This document shows, one piece after another, positions 1 to 8,257 of a stretch of 15,107 bases of DNA. The translations under genes were made by a program, and so were the position numbers. The stretch is from Lachnospiraceae bacterium (GTDB lineage Bacteria; Bacillota; Clostridia; Lachnospirales; Lachnospiraceae). The stretch covers positions 1-15,107 of the forward strand of contig CAAHDV010000158.1 in the NCBI GenBank assembly GCA_900770535.1. The letters run 5' to 3'. The notes beneath the pieces were generated by a model. It did not search any database and was not told the origin of the DNA. It worked only from the letters and a program-made list of their open reading frames with translations. Within the stretch, counting starts at the first letter, position 1; every line of letters starts with the position of its first letter.

Positions 1-568
1 AGATGGTATCCAGGCTGGTGGTGTGCTTGACATCACGGGACAGTCTCCATGCCGCGTTGACGGAAATGTAGGGGTCATATCCATATACTTCCATGCCAAG
101 GGCAATGGCTGCGTTTGCAACCTCTGCACCGATGGCACCCAGGCCTACCACGCCAAGCTTCTTGCCTTTGATCTCGCAGCCGGCGAAGGCTTTCTTGGCC
201 TTCTCCGCAGTTTTTCCGATGTTTGCATCGTCTTTGTTCTCTTTGCACCATTCGATACCGCCCACGATATCACGGGATGCCAGGAACAGTCCGGCCAGCA
301 CCAGCTCTTTTACGCCGTTTGCGTTGGCGCCCGGAGTGTTAAACACCACAATACCTTCCTGGGCGCAGGCATCTAACGGAATGTTGTTGACGCCGGCTCC
401 GGCACGGGCAATGGCCAGCAGGGAATTGGAAAACTGCATTTCATGAAGGGATGCGCTGCGGACCAGAATACCCTCTGCCTCATTCACCTCATCGGTGAGC
501 TGATAGTCCTCTGTAAACTGGTCTGTGCCATACTTGGAAATGGCGTTAATGCAATGGATCTTTCTCAT
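1..568 (-). CDS. serA: D-3-phosphoglycerate dehydrogenase, N-terminal part (cut by window edge)
   Basis: Catalyses the first committed step of serine synthesis, NAD-dependent oxidation of 3-phosphoglycerate to 3-phosphohydroxypyruvate, in the cytoplasm. The visible 189 residues cover the N-terminal 2-hydroxyacid dehydrogenase segment (RAGAGVNNIP at 55-64, FNTPGANANGVKE around 76-88) and the start of the Rossmann domain with VGLGAIG at 141-147, followed by an acidic residue in GYDPY where NAD ribose would bind. The catalytic Arg/Glu/His and any ACT domain lie beyond position 1. The start ATG at 568 overlaps the serC stop (ATGA, 565-568), and GAGGAGG lies about 10 bases upstream inside serC, so the two genes are probably translationally coupled. 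The next enzyme in the pathway is its neighbour SerC. The family call (phosphoglycerate rather than another hydroxyacid dehydrogenase) rests partly on that neighbour. Confidence 0.94.
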   Translation of the reverse strand, partial: MRKIHCINAISKYGTDQFTEDYQLTDEVNEAEGILVRSASLHEMQFSNSLLAIARAGAGVNNIPLDACAQEGIVVFNTPGANANGVKELVLAGLFLASRDIVGGIEWCKENKDDANIGKTAEKAKKAFAGCEIKGKKLGVVGLGAIGAEVANAAIALGMEVYGYDPYISVNAAWRLSRDVKHTTSLDTI

Positions 569-1650
569 GCCTGATGCGCCTCCTCAAATTTCTTCATGAA
601 CTCAACCAGCTTCTCCACGCCTTCCATCGGCATAGCATTGTAAATGCTGGCACGCATACCGCCTACGGTGCGGTGTCCCTTTAAGTTAACAAATCCTGCA
701 GCGGTTGCCTCTTTGACAAACTCTGCGTCCAGATCTTTGTCTCCGGTGACAAACGGAACGTTCATTAAGGAGCGGTCCTCTTTGGCCACGGTTCCCTTAA
801 ACAGCTTGCTCTGGTCCAGGAAATCGTAGAGGATCTTCGCCTTCTTTTCGTTGTACTCCTTCATGGCTTCCAGGCCGCCGCGCTTCTTTAACCATTTGAA
901 TACCTTGCCGCAGATGTAAATGCCGTAGCATGGCGGGGTATTGTAAAGAGATTTGGCGTCTGCCTGTACCTTATACTGGCAGATGGTTGGGGTTCCCGGA
1001 AGTACATCCTCAGTAATCAGGTCCTCACGGATGATCACAATGACCACGCCTGCCGGTCCTACATTCTTCTGGGCACCGCCGTAAAGCAGGCCATATTTGG
1101 TCACATCCACCGGCTCAGAGAGGAAGCAGGAAGAGATGTCAGCCACCAGCGTTTTTCCCTTGGTATTCGGCAGGGTTTTGTATTTGGTGCCGTAGATCGT
1201 GTTGTTCTCGCAGATGTATACATAATCCGCGTCGTCGTCGATCGGCAGGTCAGAGCAGTCCGGAATGTAGCTGAAGGTCTTGTCTTCACTTGATGCAACA
1301 GCTACTGCCTTTCCGTATTTCTGCGCTTCCTTGAATGCCTTCTTCGCCCACTGACCCGTGATGATGTAATCGGCTACGCCGTTTTTCATCAGGTTCTGCG
1401 GAATGGCGGAGAACTGCAGATGGGCGCCTCCCTGCAAAAACAGCACTTTGTAATTATCCGGAATGTTCATCAGATCCCGAAGGTCCTGTTCCGCTTCTTC
1501 AATGATGGTCTCAAAGGCTTTAGATCGATGGCTCATCTCCATAACTGACATGCCGGTGCCTCTGTAATCAAGCATTTCTTCTGCGGCTTCCTTCAGGACT
1601 TCCTCCGGTAATACGGCTGGTCCTGCTGAGAAATTGTAGACTCTTCCCAT
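565..1650 (-). CDS. serC: Phosphoserine aminotransferase
   Basis: PLP enzyme that transaminates 3-phosphohydroxypyruvate with glutamate to give O-phosphoserine, the second step of serine synthesis. The 361 residues match the normal family length of about 360. The protein opens with the typical YNFSAGPAVLPEEVL (5-19). It has HRSKAFE at 41-47 (phosphate-binding region), GGAHLQF at 74-80, GQW at 99-101 whose Trp stacks on PLP, an Asp at 171 (VADISS) and the Schiff-base Lys at 195 in GAQKNVGPAG. I chose the ATG at 1650 because GGAGG lies 8 bases upstream of it. An in-frame ATG at 1671 would add seven residues (MKKEEET) encoded by that same ribosome binding site, which is unlikely. It lies 57 bases after ilvB with no visible terminator and overlaps serA by 4 bases, so it is an internal gene of the leuB-serA operon. 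Confidence 0.97.
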   Translation of the reverse strand: MGRVYNFSAGPAVLPEEVLKEAAEEMLDYRGTGMSVMEMSHRSKAFETIIEEAEQDLRDLMNIPDNYKVLFLQGGAHLQFSAIPQNLMKNGVADYIITGQWAKKAFKEAQKYGKAVAVASSEDKTFSYIPDCSDLPIDDDADYVYICENNTIYGTKYKTLPNTKGKTLVADISSCFLSEPVDVTKYGLLYGGAQKNVGPAGVVIVIIREDLITEDVLPGTPTICQYKVQADAKSLYNTPPCYGIYICGKVFKWLKKRGGLEAMKEYNEKKAKILYDFLDQSKLFKGTVAKEDRSLMNVPFVTGDKDLDAEFVKEATAAGFVNLKGHRTVGGMRASIYNAMPMEGVEKLVEFMKKFEEAHQA

Positions 1651-1707
1651 TGTTTCTTCCTCCTTCTTCATTCATTTTAACTTTTTTCTGCTCTCTAAGT
1701 CATCCTG

Positions 1708-3414
1708 CTATTTAATTTTCAGATCGGTGTCATCAAAGGCATCCTGGATCGGGGCACCCGGTGATACCATCGGGTATACCTTGTCATCGCAGTTGATCTG
1801 ACACTCAATGAGTACCGGCGCCTGTAATGCGATGGCTTCCTCCAGAACCGGCTTTAAGTCTTCCTGTCTGGTCACGCGGTAAGCTTTCGCGCCCATGGCC
1901 TCAGCCAGCTTCACGAAATCCACTGCGTCATTTAATACGGTATGTGAATACCGCTTTCCATAGAACAGGTTCTGCCACTGGCGCACCATGCCGAGCACAT
2001 GGTTGTTCACTACCACCTGAATGATCGGGATGTTGTAGCGGGTCGCGGTGGCGATTTCATTCATGTTCATGCGGAAGCAGCCGTCTCCGGCAATGTTGAA
2101 CACCGGAGTATCCGGATGTCCCATATCGCCGCAGGCCATCTTGGCTCCGATGGAAGCGCCCAGGCCGTAGCCCATGGTGCCAAGTCCGCCGGAGGTAAGA
2201 AGAGTTCTCGGCTTTCTGTATTTGTAGTACTGGGCAGCCCACATCTGATGCTGGCCAACCTCGGTACAGATGACAGCGTCGCCTTTGGTCAGCTCATCAA
2301 TGGTTTCCATGATGAACGGGCCGGTAAGCTGGGTCTTGTCGTAGCGCAGCGGGTACATGTCCTTCATCCGCTCTACGTGCTGGAGCCACTCCTCATGATT
2401 CATCGGATCCAGACGGGCGTTGAGCTTACGCAGAACTACCTTTAAGTCACCGATGATGCTTGCGTGGGTGTGGATGTTCTTGTTGATCTCCGCCGGATCT
2501 ACATCGATCTGGAGAATCTTCGCGTTCTTCGCGAACTTGGATGCGTTGCCGGTCACACGGTCACTGAAGCGGGCACCTGCCACGATCAGGAGATCACACT
2601 CGCTGATGCCGAAGTTGGAAGTTTTGGTTCCATGCATGCCCACCATGCCGGTGTAAAGCTCGTCAGTTCCATCAAACGCGCCCTTGCCCATCAGGGAATC
2701 GGCCACCGGTGCCTGAATCTTGTGAGCCAGCACCTTCAGCTCCTCGGATGCGCCGGAAAGTATGGCGCCGCCGCCTACAAAAATGAACGGTTTCTGACTC
2801 TTGCGGATCATCTCCAGCGCAGTCTCAATGTTCTCCTCGCGGATGGTATCAGTCTGGCGCTCAATCGGAGCCGGTTCCTGCGGAGTATATTCATACTCAG
2901 CCGCAGTCACATCCTTGGTGATATCGATGAGGACCGGGCCCGGTCTGCCGCTCTGGGCAATGGTGAACGCGCGGCGCACGGTATCTGCCAGCTTTTTGAT
3001 ATCTTTTACGATGAAGTTATATTTGGTGATCGGCATGGTCACGCCGGTGATGTCGATCTCCTGGAAGCTGTCACGGCCAAGAAGGCTCACGCCAACGTTG
3101 CAGGTGATGGCTACCATCGGGATGGAATCCATGAACGCGGTAGCGATACCGGTTACCAGATTGGTAGCGCCAGGACCGGATGTCGCCAGGCATACGCCGA
3201 CTTTTCCGGTGACTCTCGCGTAACCGTCTGCCGCATGGGACGCGCCCTGCTCGTGGGAGGTCAGGATGTGGGTAATCTCATCCTGATGCTTGTAAAGCGC
3301 ATCATAGATATTTAAGATGGCTCCTCCCGGATAACCAAACACGGTCTTTACACCCTGTTCTTTTAAACACTCGATCAGGATTTCTGATCCATTCAATACT
3401 CTGGTTTCCGCCAT
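1708..3414 (-). CDS. ilvB: Acetolactate synthase, large (catalytic) subunit
   Basis: ThDP-dependent enzyme that condenses two pyruvates, or pyruvate and 2-oxobutyrate, to acetohydroxy acids: the first common step of valine/leucine and isoleucine synthesis. The 568 residues carry the three expected domains. The N-terminal pyrimidine-binding domain has FGYPGG at 26-31 and the catalytic Glu 55 in SHEQGASHAADGYAR. The central domain includes GRDSFQE (113-119), typical of anabolic FAD-containing enzymes. The C-terminal domain has the ThDP/Mg motif running from GDG (443-445) to NN (470-471). Start: GGAG 9 bases before the ATG. No small regulatory subunit gene (ilvN) follows; the next gene is serC. 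Since anabolic ALS normally needs IlvN for full activity and valine feedback, ilvN is presumably elsewhere. A catabolic AlsS is less likely given the flanking ilvD and leuB. Confidence 0.96.
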   Translation of the reverse strand: MAETRVLNGSEILIECLKEQGVKTVFGYPGGAILNIYDALYKHQDEITHILTSHEQGASHAADGYARVTGKVGVCLATSGPGATNLVTGIATAFMDSIPMVAITCNVGVSLLGRDSFQEIDITGVTMPITKYNFIVKDIKKLADTVRRAFTIAQSGRPGPVLIDITKDVTAAEYEYTPQEPAPIERQTDTIREENIETALEMIRKSQKPFIFVGGGAILSGASEELKVLAHKIQAPVADSLMGKGAFDGTDELYTGMVGMHGTKTSNFGISECDLLIVAGARFSDRVTGNASKFAKNAKILQIDVDPAEINKNIHTHASIIGDLKVVLRKLNARLDPMNHEEWLQHVERMKDMYPLRYDKTQLTGPFIMETIDELTKGDAVICTEVGQHQMWAAQYYKYRKPRTLLTSGGLGTMGYGLGASIGAKMACGDMGHPDTPVFNIAGDGCFRMNMNEIATATRYNIPIIQVVVNNHVLGMVRQWQNLFYGKRYSHTVLNDAVDFVKLAEAMGAKAYRVTRQEDLKPVLEEAIALQAPVLIECQINCDDKVYPMVSPGAPIQDAFDDTDLKIK

Positions 3415-3453
3415 GTTAAAACACTCCTTATCTATCTCTGGTACGGTTTACAC

Positions 3454-5115
3454 TTAGTTTCCTTTTAAGATTGCGCCCTTGTCCGCGCTGGTTACCAGTG
3501 CAGCGTAGCGCTTTAAGTATCCGCTGACCTCTTTGGTCTTCGGGGTCCAGTTCGCGCGGCGTCTTGCCAGCTCTTCATCGGATACCTTCATGTTGATGGT
3601 ATTGGCATTGATATCGATGGCAATGATATCGCCCTCTTCCACCAGGCCGATCGGGCCGCCTGCTGCTGCCTCCGGGCTCACATGGCCAATGGAAGCGCCG
3701 CGGGATGCGCCGCTGAAACGACCGTCGGTGATCAGGGCTACGGTAGAGCCAAGGCCCATACCGACGATGGCGGAGGTCGGGTTTAACATCTCTCTCATGC
3801 CTGGGCCTCCCTTCGGTCCCTCATAACGGATAACGACCACATCACCTGCTACGATCTTGCCGCCCTTGATGGCTGCGATGGCATCGTCCTCGCTGTCGAA
3901 GACGCGGGCCGGTCCTTCGTGTACCAGCATCTCCGGAGCAACTGCGGAACGTTTTACCACACAGGAATCCGGTGCCAGGTTGCCGCGCAGAACTGCGATG
4001 CCGCCGGTCTTTGAGTACGGATTGTCGATCGGACGGATAATCTCCGGGTTCTTGTTGACGCAGTCCTTAATGTTCTCGCCAACAGTCTTGCCTGTTACAG
4101 TCATGCAGTCCAGATTTAAGAGGCCAAGCTTGCTGATCTCGTTCATGACTGCGTAGATGCCGCCTGCCTCGTTTAAGTCTTCCATATAAGTATGTCCGGC
4201 CGGTGCCAGGTGGCACAGGTTCGGGGTCTTTGCGCTGATCTCGTTTGCGATATCCACATTCAGCTCCACGCCTGCCTCATGGGCAATAGCCGGAAGGTGC
4301 AGCATGCTGTTGGTGCTGCAGCCAAGAGCCATATCCATGGTCAGGGCGTTGCGGAATGCTGCCTCGGTCATGATGTCTCTCGGGCGGATGTTCTTCTTTA
4401 ACATATCCATAACAGCCATACCTGCATGCTTTGCCAGAACCAGACGCTCGGAGTAAACGGCCGGGATGGTACCGTTGCCCTTTAAGCCCATGCCGAGGAC
4501 CTCGGTCAGGCAGTTCATGCTGTTTGCGGTGTACATACCGGAGCAGGAACCACAGGTCGGGCAGACCTTGCATTCAAACTCTTTAACATCTTCCTCAGAC
4601 ATAAGGCCAGCCGCATAAGAGCCAACTGCCTCAAACATGCTGGAAAGGCTGCGTTTCTCACCTTTTACGTGGCCGGCTAACATCGGGCCGCCGCTGACGA
4701 ACACGGTAGGGATGTTTAAGCGGGCTGCTGCCATTAAAAGTCCCGGAACGTTCTTGTCACAGTTCGGAACCATAACCAGAGCGTCAAACTGATGTGCCAT
4801 AGCCATACACTCGGTGGAGTCAGCAATCAGGTCACGGGTTACCAGGGAGTATTTCATTCCCACATGTCCCATGGCAATACCGTCACACACTGCAATGGCC
4901 GGGAATACGATCGGGGTACCGCCTGCCATGGCAACACCCTGTTTTACTGCGTCCACGATCTTGTCCAGGTTCATGTGTCCCGGAACAATCTCATTGTAGG
5001 AGCTTACAATGCCGACTAACGGGCGCTCCATCTCTTCATCGGTTAATCCTAACGCACGGAACAGGGAACGGGCCGGTGCCTGCTGCATTCCTGCTTTTGC
5101 ATTATCACTTCTCAT
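3454..5115 (-). CDS. ilvD: Dihydroxyacid dehydratase, [4Fe-4S] type
   Basis: Dehydrates 2,3-dihydroxyisovalerate and 2,3-dihydroxy-3-methylvalerate to the 2-oxo acids in valine/leucine and isoleucine synthesis. The 553 residues are full length for the IlvD/Edd family. Cluster and metal residues are visible: PNCDK with Cys 119 and Asp 120-Lys 121, and [15 protein letters not shown] starting at 189 with Cys 191. At residues 43-50 the sequence reads IVPGHMNL. Enzymes of the oxygen-tolerant [2Fe-2S] plant/mycobacterial type have a Cys here (PCN), while E. coli-like oxygen-sensitive enzymes have PGH. This one should therefore be the [4Fe-4S] type, fitting an anaerobe. Start: GAGGAGGAG about 8 bases upstream of the ATG. 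It lies 35 bases after leuB and 38 before ilvB, in the middle of the operon. Edd (phosphogluconate dehydratase) is an unlikely alternative given the context. Confidence 0.97.
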   Translation of the reverse strand: MRSDNAKAGMQQAPARSLFRALGLTDEEMERPLVGIVSSYNEIVPGHMNLDKIVDAVKQGVAMAGGTPIVFPAIAVCDGIAMGHVGMKYSLVTRDLIADSTECMAMAHQFDALVMVPNCDKNVPGLLMAAARLNIPTVFVSGGPMLAGHVKGEKRSLSSMFEAVGSYAAGLMSEEDVKEFECKVCPTCGSCSGMYTANSMNCLTEVLGMGLKGNGTIPAVYSERLVLAKHAGMAVMDMLKKNIRPRDIMTEAAFRNALTMDMALGCSTNSMLHLPAIAHEAGVELNVDIANEISAKTPNLCHLAPAGHTYMEDLNEAGGIYAVMNEISKLGLLNLDCMTVTGKTVGENIKDCVNKNPEIIRPIDNPYSKTGGIAVLRGNLAPDSCVVKRSAVAPEMLVHEGPARVFDSEDDAIAAIKGGKIVAGDVVVIRYEGPKGGPGMREMLNPTSAIVGMGLGSTVALITDGRFSGASRGASIGHVSPEAAAGGPIGLVEEGDIIAIDINANTINMKVSDEELARRRANWTPKTKEVSGYLKRYAALVTSADKGAILKGN

Positions 5116-5150
5116 ATCTGACTCCTCCTCATGTGAACTTCTATATATTT

Positions 5151-6236
5151 TTACTGGATGTGTGCCGCGATCAGGTTACCCATTTCCATGGTTCCGACTT
5201 TTTTGCAGCCCTCGGAATAAATATCTCCGGTGCGGTAACCATCTGTCAGTACCTGCTGTACGGCTACCTCAATGGCATCTGCCTCTTTATCCATATCGAA
5301 GGAATAACGAAGCATCATAGCTGCGGAAAGAACGGTCGCGATCGGGTTTGCCAGATCCTTGCCCGCAATATCCGGTGCGGAACCGTGGCTCGGCTCGTAC
5401 ATGCCGAATTTGGTCTCGTTTAAGCTTGCGGAAGAGAGCATACCGATGGAACCGGTGATCATGCTGGCCTCATCGGAAAGGATATCACCGAACATATTCT
5501 CGGTCAGAACAACATCGAACTGTCCCGGGTTCATAACAAGCTGCATGGCGCAGTTATCAACCAGCATATGCTCCAGCTTTACCTCCGGATAATCCTTAGC
5601 CACTTCCTCAACGACCTTTCTCCAGAGTCTGGAGGAATCCAGAACATTGGCCTTGTCCACGCTGATGACATGTTTTCTTCTCTTCATGGCAATGTCGAAT
5701 GCCTTGATGGCAATGCGGCGGATCTCATTTTCGTTATAAGTCAGGGTATCCGTTGCCTGCAGAACACCATCTACCTCTTCGGTATGACGCTCGCCAAAGT
5801 ACAGACCGCCAGTCAGCTCGCGCACGATGATCATGTCGAAGCCATCTCCGATGTTCTCTTTCTTTAACGGACAGGCATCTGCCAGTTCATTGTAAAGGTA
5901 AGCCGGGCGAAGATTCGCAAATAAATTAAGGCCTTTGCGGATTGCCAGCAGCCCCGCCTCAGGTCTTAAGTTCGGTGCCACATCGTACCATTTTGAATTT
6001 CCTACATTGCCGCCAACCGCGCCAAGTAAAACCGCGTCACTCTTCTTTGCGGTTTCCAGTGCCTCGTCCGTTAACGGAACTCCGTATGCATCAATGGAGC
6101 AGCCGCCCATCAGAATTTTTGTGTACTGGAAGGTATGTCCATATACCTCTCCTACTTTATCAAGGACCTTGCACGCCTCACGCACAATTTCCGGTCCGAT
6201 TCCATCTCCAGGGATTGTTACGATATTACAATTCAT
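5151..6236 (-). CDS. leuB: 3-isopropylmalate dehydrogenase
   Basis: NAD-dependent oxidative decarboxylation of 3-isopropylmalate to 2-oxoisocaproate in leucine synthesis. The 361 residues have the full set of beta-decarboxylating dehydrogenase motifs: [10 protein letters not shown] (8-17), substrate-binding arginines in [12 protein letters not shown] (90-101) and NLRP (108-111), the [12 protein letters not shown] loop with catalytic Tyr 146, VDKANVL with Lys 195, VDNCAMQL with Asp 227, GDILSDEAS with Asp 251 and Asp 255 (metal), and the NAD-binding [13 protein letters not shown] (281-293). The YFGER loop and RPEAGLL identify LeuB rather than isocitrate or tartrate dehydrogenase. It is the first gene of the minus-strand operon: a promoter lies at 6326-6354 and GAGG sits 9 bases before the ATG. 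leuA, leuC and leuD are not in the window. Confidence 0.97.
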   Translation of the reverse strand: MNCNIVTIPGDGIGPEIVREACKVLDKVGEVYGHTFQYTKILMGGCSIDAYGVPLTDEALETAKKSDAVLLGAVGGNVGNSKWYDVAPNLRPEAGLLAIRKGLNLFANLRPAYLYNELADACPLKKENIGDGFDMIIVRELTGGLYFGERHTEEVDGVLQATDTLTYNENEIRRIAIKAFDIAMKRRKHVISVDKANVLDSSRLWRKVVEEVAKDYPEVKLEHMLVDNCAMQLVMNPGQFDVVLTENMFGDILSDEASMITGSIGMLSSASLNETKFGMYEPSHGSAPDIAGKDLANPIATVLSAAMMLRYSFDMDKEADAIEVAVQQVLTDGYRTGDIYSEGCKKVGTMEMGNLIAAHIQ

Positions 6237-6325
6237 GTTGTCTTACCTCTTTCTGATCCGCCTCTCTCTGATCGGGATCTTTGTATCTGACGGTGCTATA
6301 CACAAACAATAACACGTTTCTTCTC

Positions 6326-6354
6326 ATATTAACGCATTTATTTCCATTTTTCAA
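6326..6354 (-). promoter_or_regulatory. Sigma-A-like promoter of the leuB-ilvD-ilvB-serC-serA operon
   Basis: Reading the minus strand, TTGAAA (6349-6354) and TAATAT (6326-6331) are separated by exactly 17 bases. The predicted start site near 6319 leaves a leader of about 80 bases before the leuB ATG. The leader holds a weak hairpin (GATCC at 6275-6279 with GGATC at 6255-6259) ahead of the GAGG ribosome site. It is too short for a T-box and shows no leucine-rich leader peptide, so I see no clear attenuator. Confidence 0.6.
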
Positions 6355-6438
6355 CTAATCACTTCGAATTTATTCAGAAACATCTATACAAGATTGGAAT
6401 CAGCCCCATAATTTTAAGTTATAAAATAGCACAAAAAT

Positions 6439-6467
6439 ATCGCCGTGAGGCATATCCCCACGGCGAT
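6439..6467 (-). terminator. Rho-independent terminator of the cell-wall-protein / iscB unit
   Basis: A 9-bp perfect stem (ATCGCCGTG / CACGGCGAT) continues inward with G-C pairs across one mismatch and is followed on the minus strand by TATTTTTG (6431-6438). It lies about 50 bases after the stop of the small cell-wall gene ending at 6518 and upstream of the leuB promoter, so it separates the two transcription units. In the plus direction the T tract is only four bases, so it is mainly a minus-strand terminator. Confidence 0.88.
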
Positions 6468-6517
6468 GTTTTGATTTCACATTATCGTTTTTATGTCCTG
6501 GCGCTTTGTTTTCAGTC

Positions 6518-6919
6518 CTATTTGCGGCTGTCCCAGGCCCCATCTTTACCTACATAATAGCTTCCGATCGTTTCTTCCGTAGCCATAGCATGATCTTCCT
6601 TGAAATAGTACCACTTCCCGTCTATTTCCTTCCAGCCGGTCACAGCTGCTCCGCTGGCATCCAGATAATACCAGGTATGGTCCTGTTCGTGCCATTTGGA
6701 TGTGGCCATAGTACCGTCCTCCTCGATCCAGAACAGCACATCTCCATTTTTGATCCAGGTATTTTTAGCCATCTTGCCATTGGAATAGTAATAATTCCAT
6801 ACACTTCCGCTGCGCTTCCAGCCGTTCTCCGCATAGCTTAAGAATGCAGAAGACAATGTAAGCAGCACCGCCATGCACAACACAGCCGCCCGTTTCATAA
6901 CTCCCGTCATCTTCATCAT
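6518..6919 (-). CDS. Small secreted protein with cell-wall-binding (choline-binding-like) repeats
   Basis: Predicted 133-residue exported protein of unknown role. Residues 8-30 form a signal peptide (basic MKR, hydrophobic core, LSYA cleavage region). The rest is a string of about four aromatic repeats of the CW_binding_1 type: GWKRSGSVWNYYYSNGKM, NTWIKNGDVLFWIEEDGTM, KWHEQDHTWYYLDASG and GWKEIDGKWYYFKEDHAM. Such repeats in other Firmicutes bind choline or other wall polymers; the ligand here is unknown. There is no enzymatic domain. The start is uncertain. The ATG at 6919 and the ATGs at 6916 and 6910 have no Shine-Dalgarno in front, and the ATG at 6898 has GGGAG only 2 bases away. This is explained if the IscB element cut the gene from its ribosome site (see findings). 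It resembles the upstream secreted protein ending at 8542 and is probably a paralogue. Confidence 0.8.
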   Translation of the reverse strand: MMKMTGVMKRAAVLCMAVLLTLSSAFLSYAENGWKRSGSVWNYYYSNGKMAKNTWIKNGDVLFWIEEDGTMATSKWHEQDHTWYYLDASGAAVTGWKEIDGKWYYFKEDHAMATEETIGSYYVGKDGAWDSRK

Positions 6920-6925
6920 AAAACA

Positions 6926-6981
6926 GCGCAGGATACCCCGACCTCTTAAATCGTGGGAGGAATGCGCCCGTCGTTAGACGG
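6926..6981 (-). repeat. Right-end hairpins of the IscB element
   Basis: Just at the iscB stop codon is a perfect hairpin, CCGTC-TAAC-GACGG (6968-6981), whose loop contains the stop TAA. About 10 bases further on, CCC-A-CGA pairs with TCG-GGG around an AT-rich loop, leaving one bulged A (about 6934-6957), followed by TATCCT. Around it, GCGCA (6961-6965) can pair with TGCGC (6926-6930). Subterminal hairpins with a bulged base are what TnpA-type Y1 transposases recognise at IS200/IS605 ends. Confidence 0.7.
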
Positions 6982-8224
6982 CTCTCCTTTCTGTTAAATA
7001 ATACGTTCTCGTTGCAATGAACTTTAATTTTTTACAACTCAAACTACCTTTGTTTACTTTCTCTCCAGATAATGTCCGTATATCAAAAAATCCGCTTTGC
7101 CGTCGTCCGAAAACGAAATATCCTTTTCCCTGATATGAGACTTTATCGAATAACCGATAACCTTTTACCAGATATGTGGCTTGATTCTGTTTCCGTATTC
7201 CACCCTTCAAAACTGTTAGTTTGTGAATCTGACGGTTATGACAACGGACCTTCTTTTGATAGTAATACTCACCGTTTGAAGATGCCTCTGGATTACCACT
7301 GATACATCTTGCGTCAACATAGTGCTCTTTAGGCAAGTTATACGCAATACGAGTATGTTTCGTGATATATCCGTATGTGTTATGCACTGGGGTACCAACT
7401 GGTTCGTACTGTTGCTTTAGTGCTTCGTAGAAAGCCCATCGCATAATTCCCATAAATGCAGCATCCTTAAATCGCATGCCGCGTTTAATGGCCTTTGGCA
7501 ATTGTACGGTACCTTTGTGGTAACCGGTATGGCAGGTCTCACATAGTGTAATCAGATTGTTCGGGGCATTGCCCCCAGTCTTACGACTCTCAATATGGTG
7601 CACATTCAGAATTTTGTCCTTGGACTTACCCTTACAGCACTGGCAGGTATGGCCGTCACGGAATAAAACATATTCCCTGACGTTCCAGAATTCTAGCTGA
7701 TCACCTTGCTGATATTCCGCGCCCTGGATATCCGGGTTCTTGATCTTCTGGATATCAAAGGAAGCTGTCTCAACCATTATCCGGCTTATCGGAAGCATCT
7801 TACAAATATTTTCTACAACGGTAAGATGTGTCCCGATCTTTTGTCGGATTGAAGGTGCTAACCAGCCATTTCCACGTCTCCGGTTATTAAATTTTGCCTG
7901 ACGATACCTGGTTTTCCTGTTACGTCTCCCACGGCGAAGTTCCCGTCTGGACGATAATAAATCTACGATATCGTTTCTCAGTTCTACATCTACCTCATAT
8001 AACACTTTGATTTTTGTGGTTGTCGATACTCCGATATGTTTGCTTCCGGCATCAATTCCAAGAGAAATTTCCTGTGTTTGATGTCCGGAATCATAATTCA
8101 GTTGTATTGTAAACGGACACCGTTTGATTACTTTGGCCTGGCCTGACTGTAACATCAGTCGGACCTTACGATGCCTGTCGGTAGGCATCAGTGGTTGTCC
8201 GTTTTTATCTAATACGTATACCAT
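6974..8224 (-). CDS. iscB: IscB RNA-guided nuclease (RuvC-HNH, Cas9 ancestor family)
   Basis: OMEGA-family nuclease that uses an omega RNA encoded just upstream to cut both DNA strands at a guide-matched site next to a short motif. The 416 residues show, in order: the PLMP domain (VYVLDKNGQPLMP, 2-14); RuvC-I with Asp 58 in LGIDAGSKHIGVS; an arginine-rich bridge helix (93-117); RuvC-II with Glu 152 in IMVETASFD; an HNH domain with zinc-type CxxC pairs (Cys 194/197, Cys 228/231), VHH at 208-210 and NNL near 222; RuvC-III with His 301 and Asp 304 in HYVDARCI; and a basic C-terminal domain with Y/G-rich strands (about 320-416). All catalytic residues are present, so it looks active. The ATG at 8224 has AAGAG 8 bases upstream and gives the usual MVYVL start. 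GTG at 8233 and TTG at 8257 are possible longer starts. It is co-oriented with both flanking genes. Confidence 0.95.
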   Translation of the reverse strand: MVYVLDKNGQPLMPTDRHRKVRLMLQSGQAKVIKRCPFTIQLNYDSGHQTQEISLGIDAGSKHIGVSTTTKIKVLYEVDVELRNDIVDLLSSRRELRRGRRNRKTRYRQAKFNNRRRGNGWLAPSIRQKIGTHLTVVENICKMLPISRIMVETASFDIQKIKNPDIQGAEYQQGDQLEFWNVREYVLFRDGHTCQCCKGKSKDKILNVHHIESRKTGGNAPNNLITLCETCHTGYHKGTVQLPKAIKRGMRFKDAAFMGIMRWAFYEALKQQYEPVGTPVHNTYGYITKHTRIAYNLPKEHYVDARCISGNPEASSNGEYYYQKKVRCHNRQIHKLTVLKGGIRKQNQATYLVKGYRLFDKVSYQGKGYFVFGRRQSGFFDIRTLSGEKVNKGSLSCKKLKFIATRTYYLTERRAV

Positions 8225-8257
8225 AACAGGCACTCTTTTCTTAAATTGGTGTGTCAA

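Noticed and set aside
2464..3315. Long plus-strand open frame opposite ilvB
   Set aside because: It is a shadow of the ilvB coding frame with no ribosome site or recognisable domain. Other long opposite-strand frames across the biosynthetic and M20/PTS genes were rejected for the same reason.
6237..6438. Possible T-box or leucine attenuator before leuB
   Set aside because: The predicted leader is only about 80 bases, with no T-box sequence, no antiterminator/terminator pair and no leader peptide rich in Leu/Val/Ile codons.
6439..6467. Bidirectional terminator that would also stop plus-strand transcripts
   Set aside because: The plus-strand side has only four T residues and no plus-strand gene nearby to terminate.
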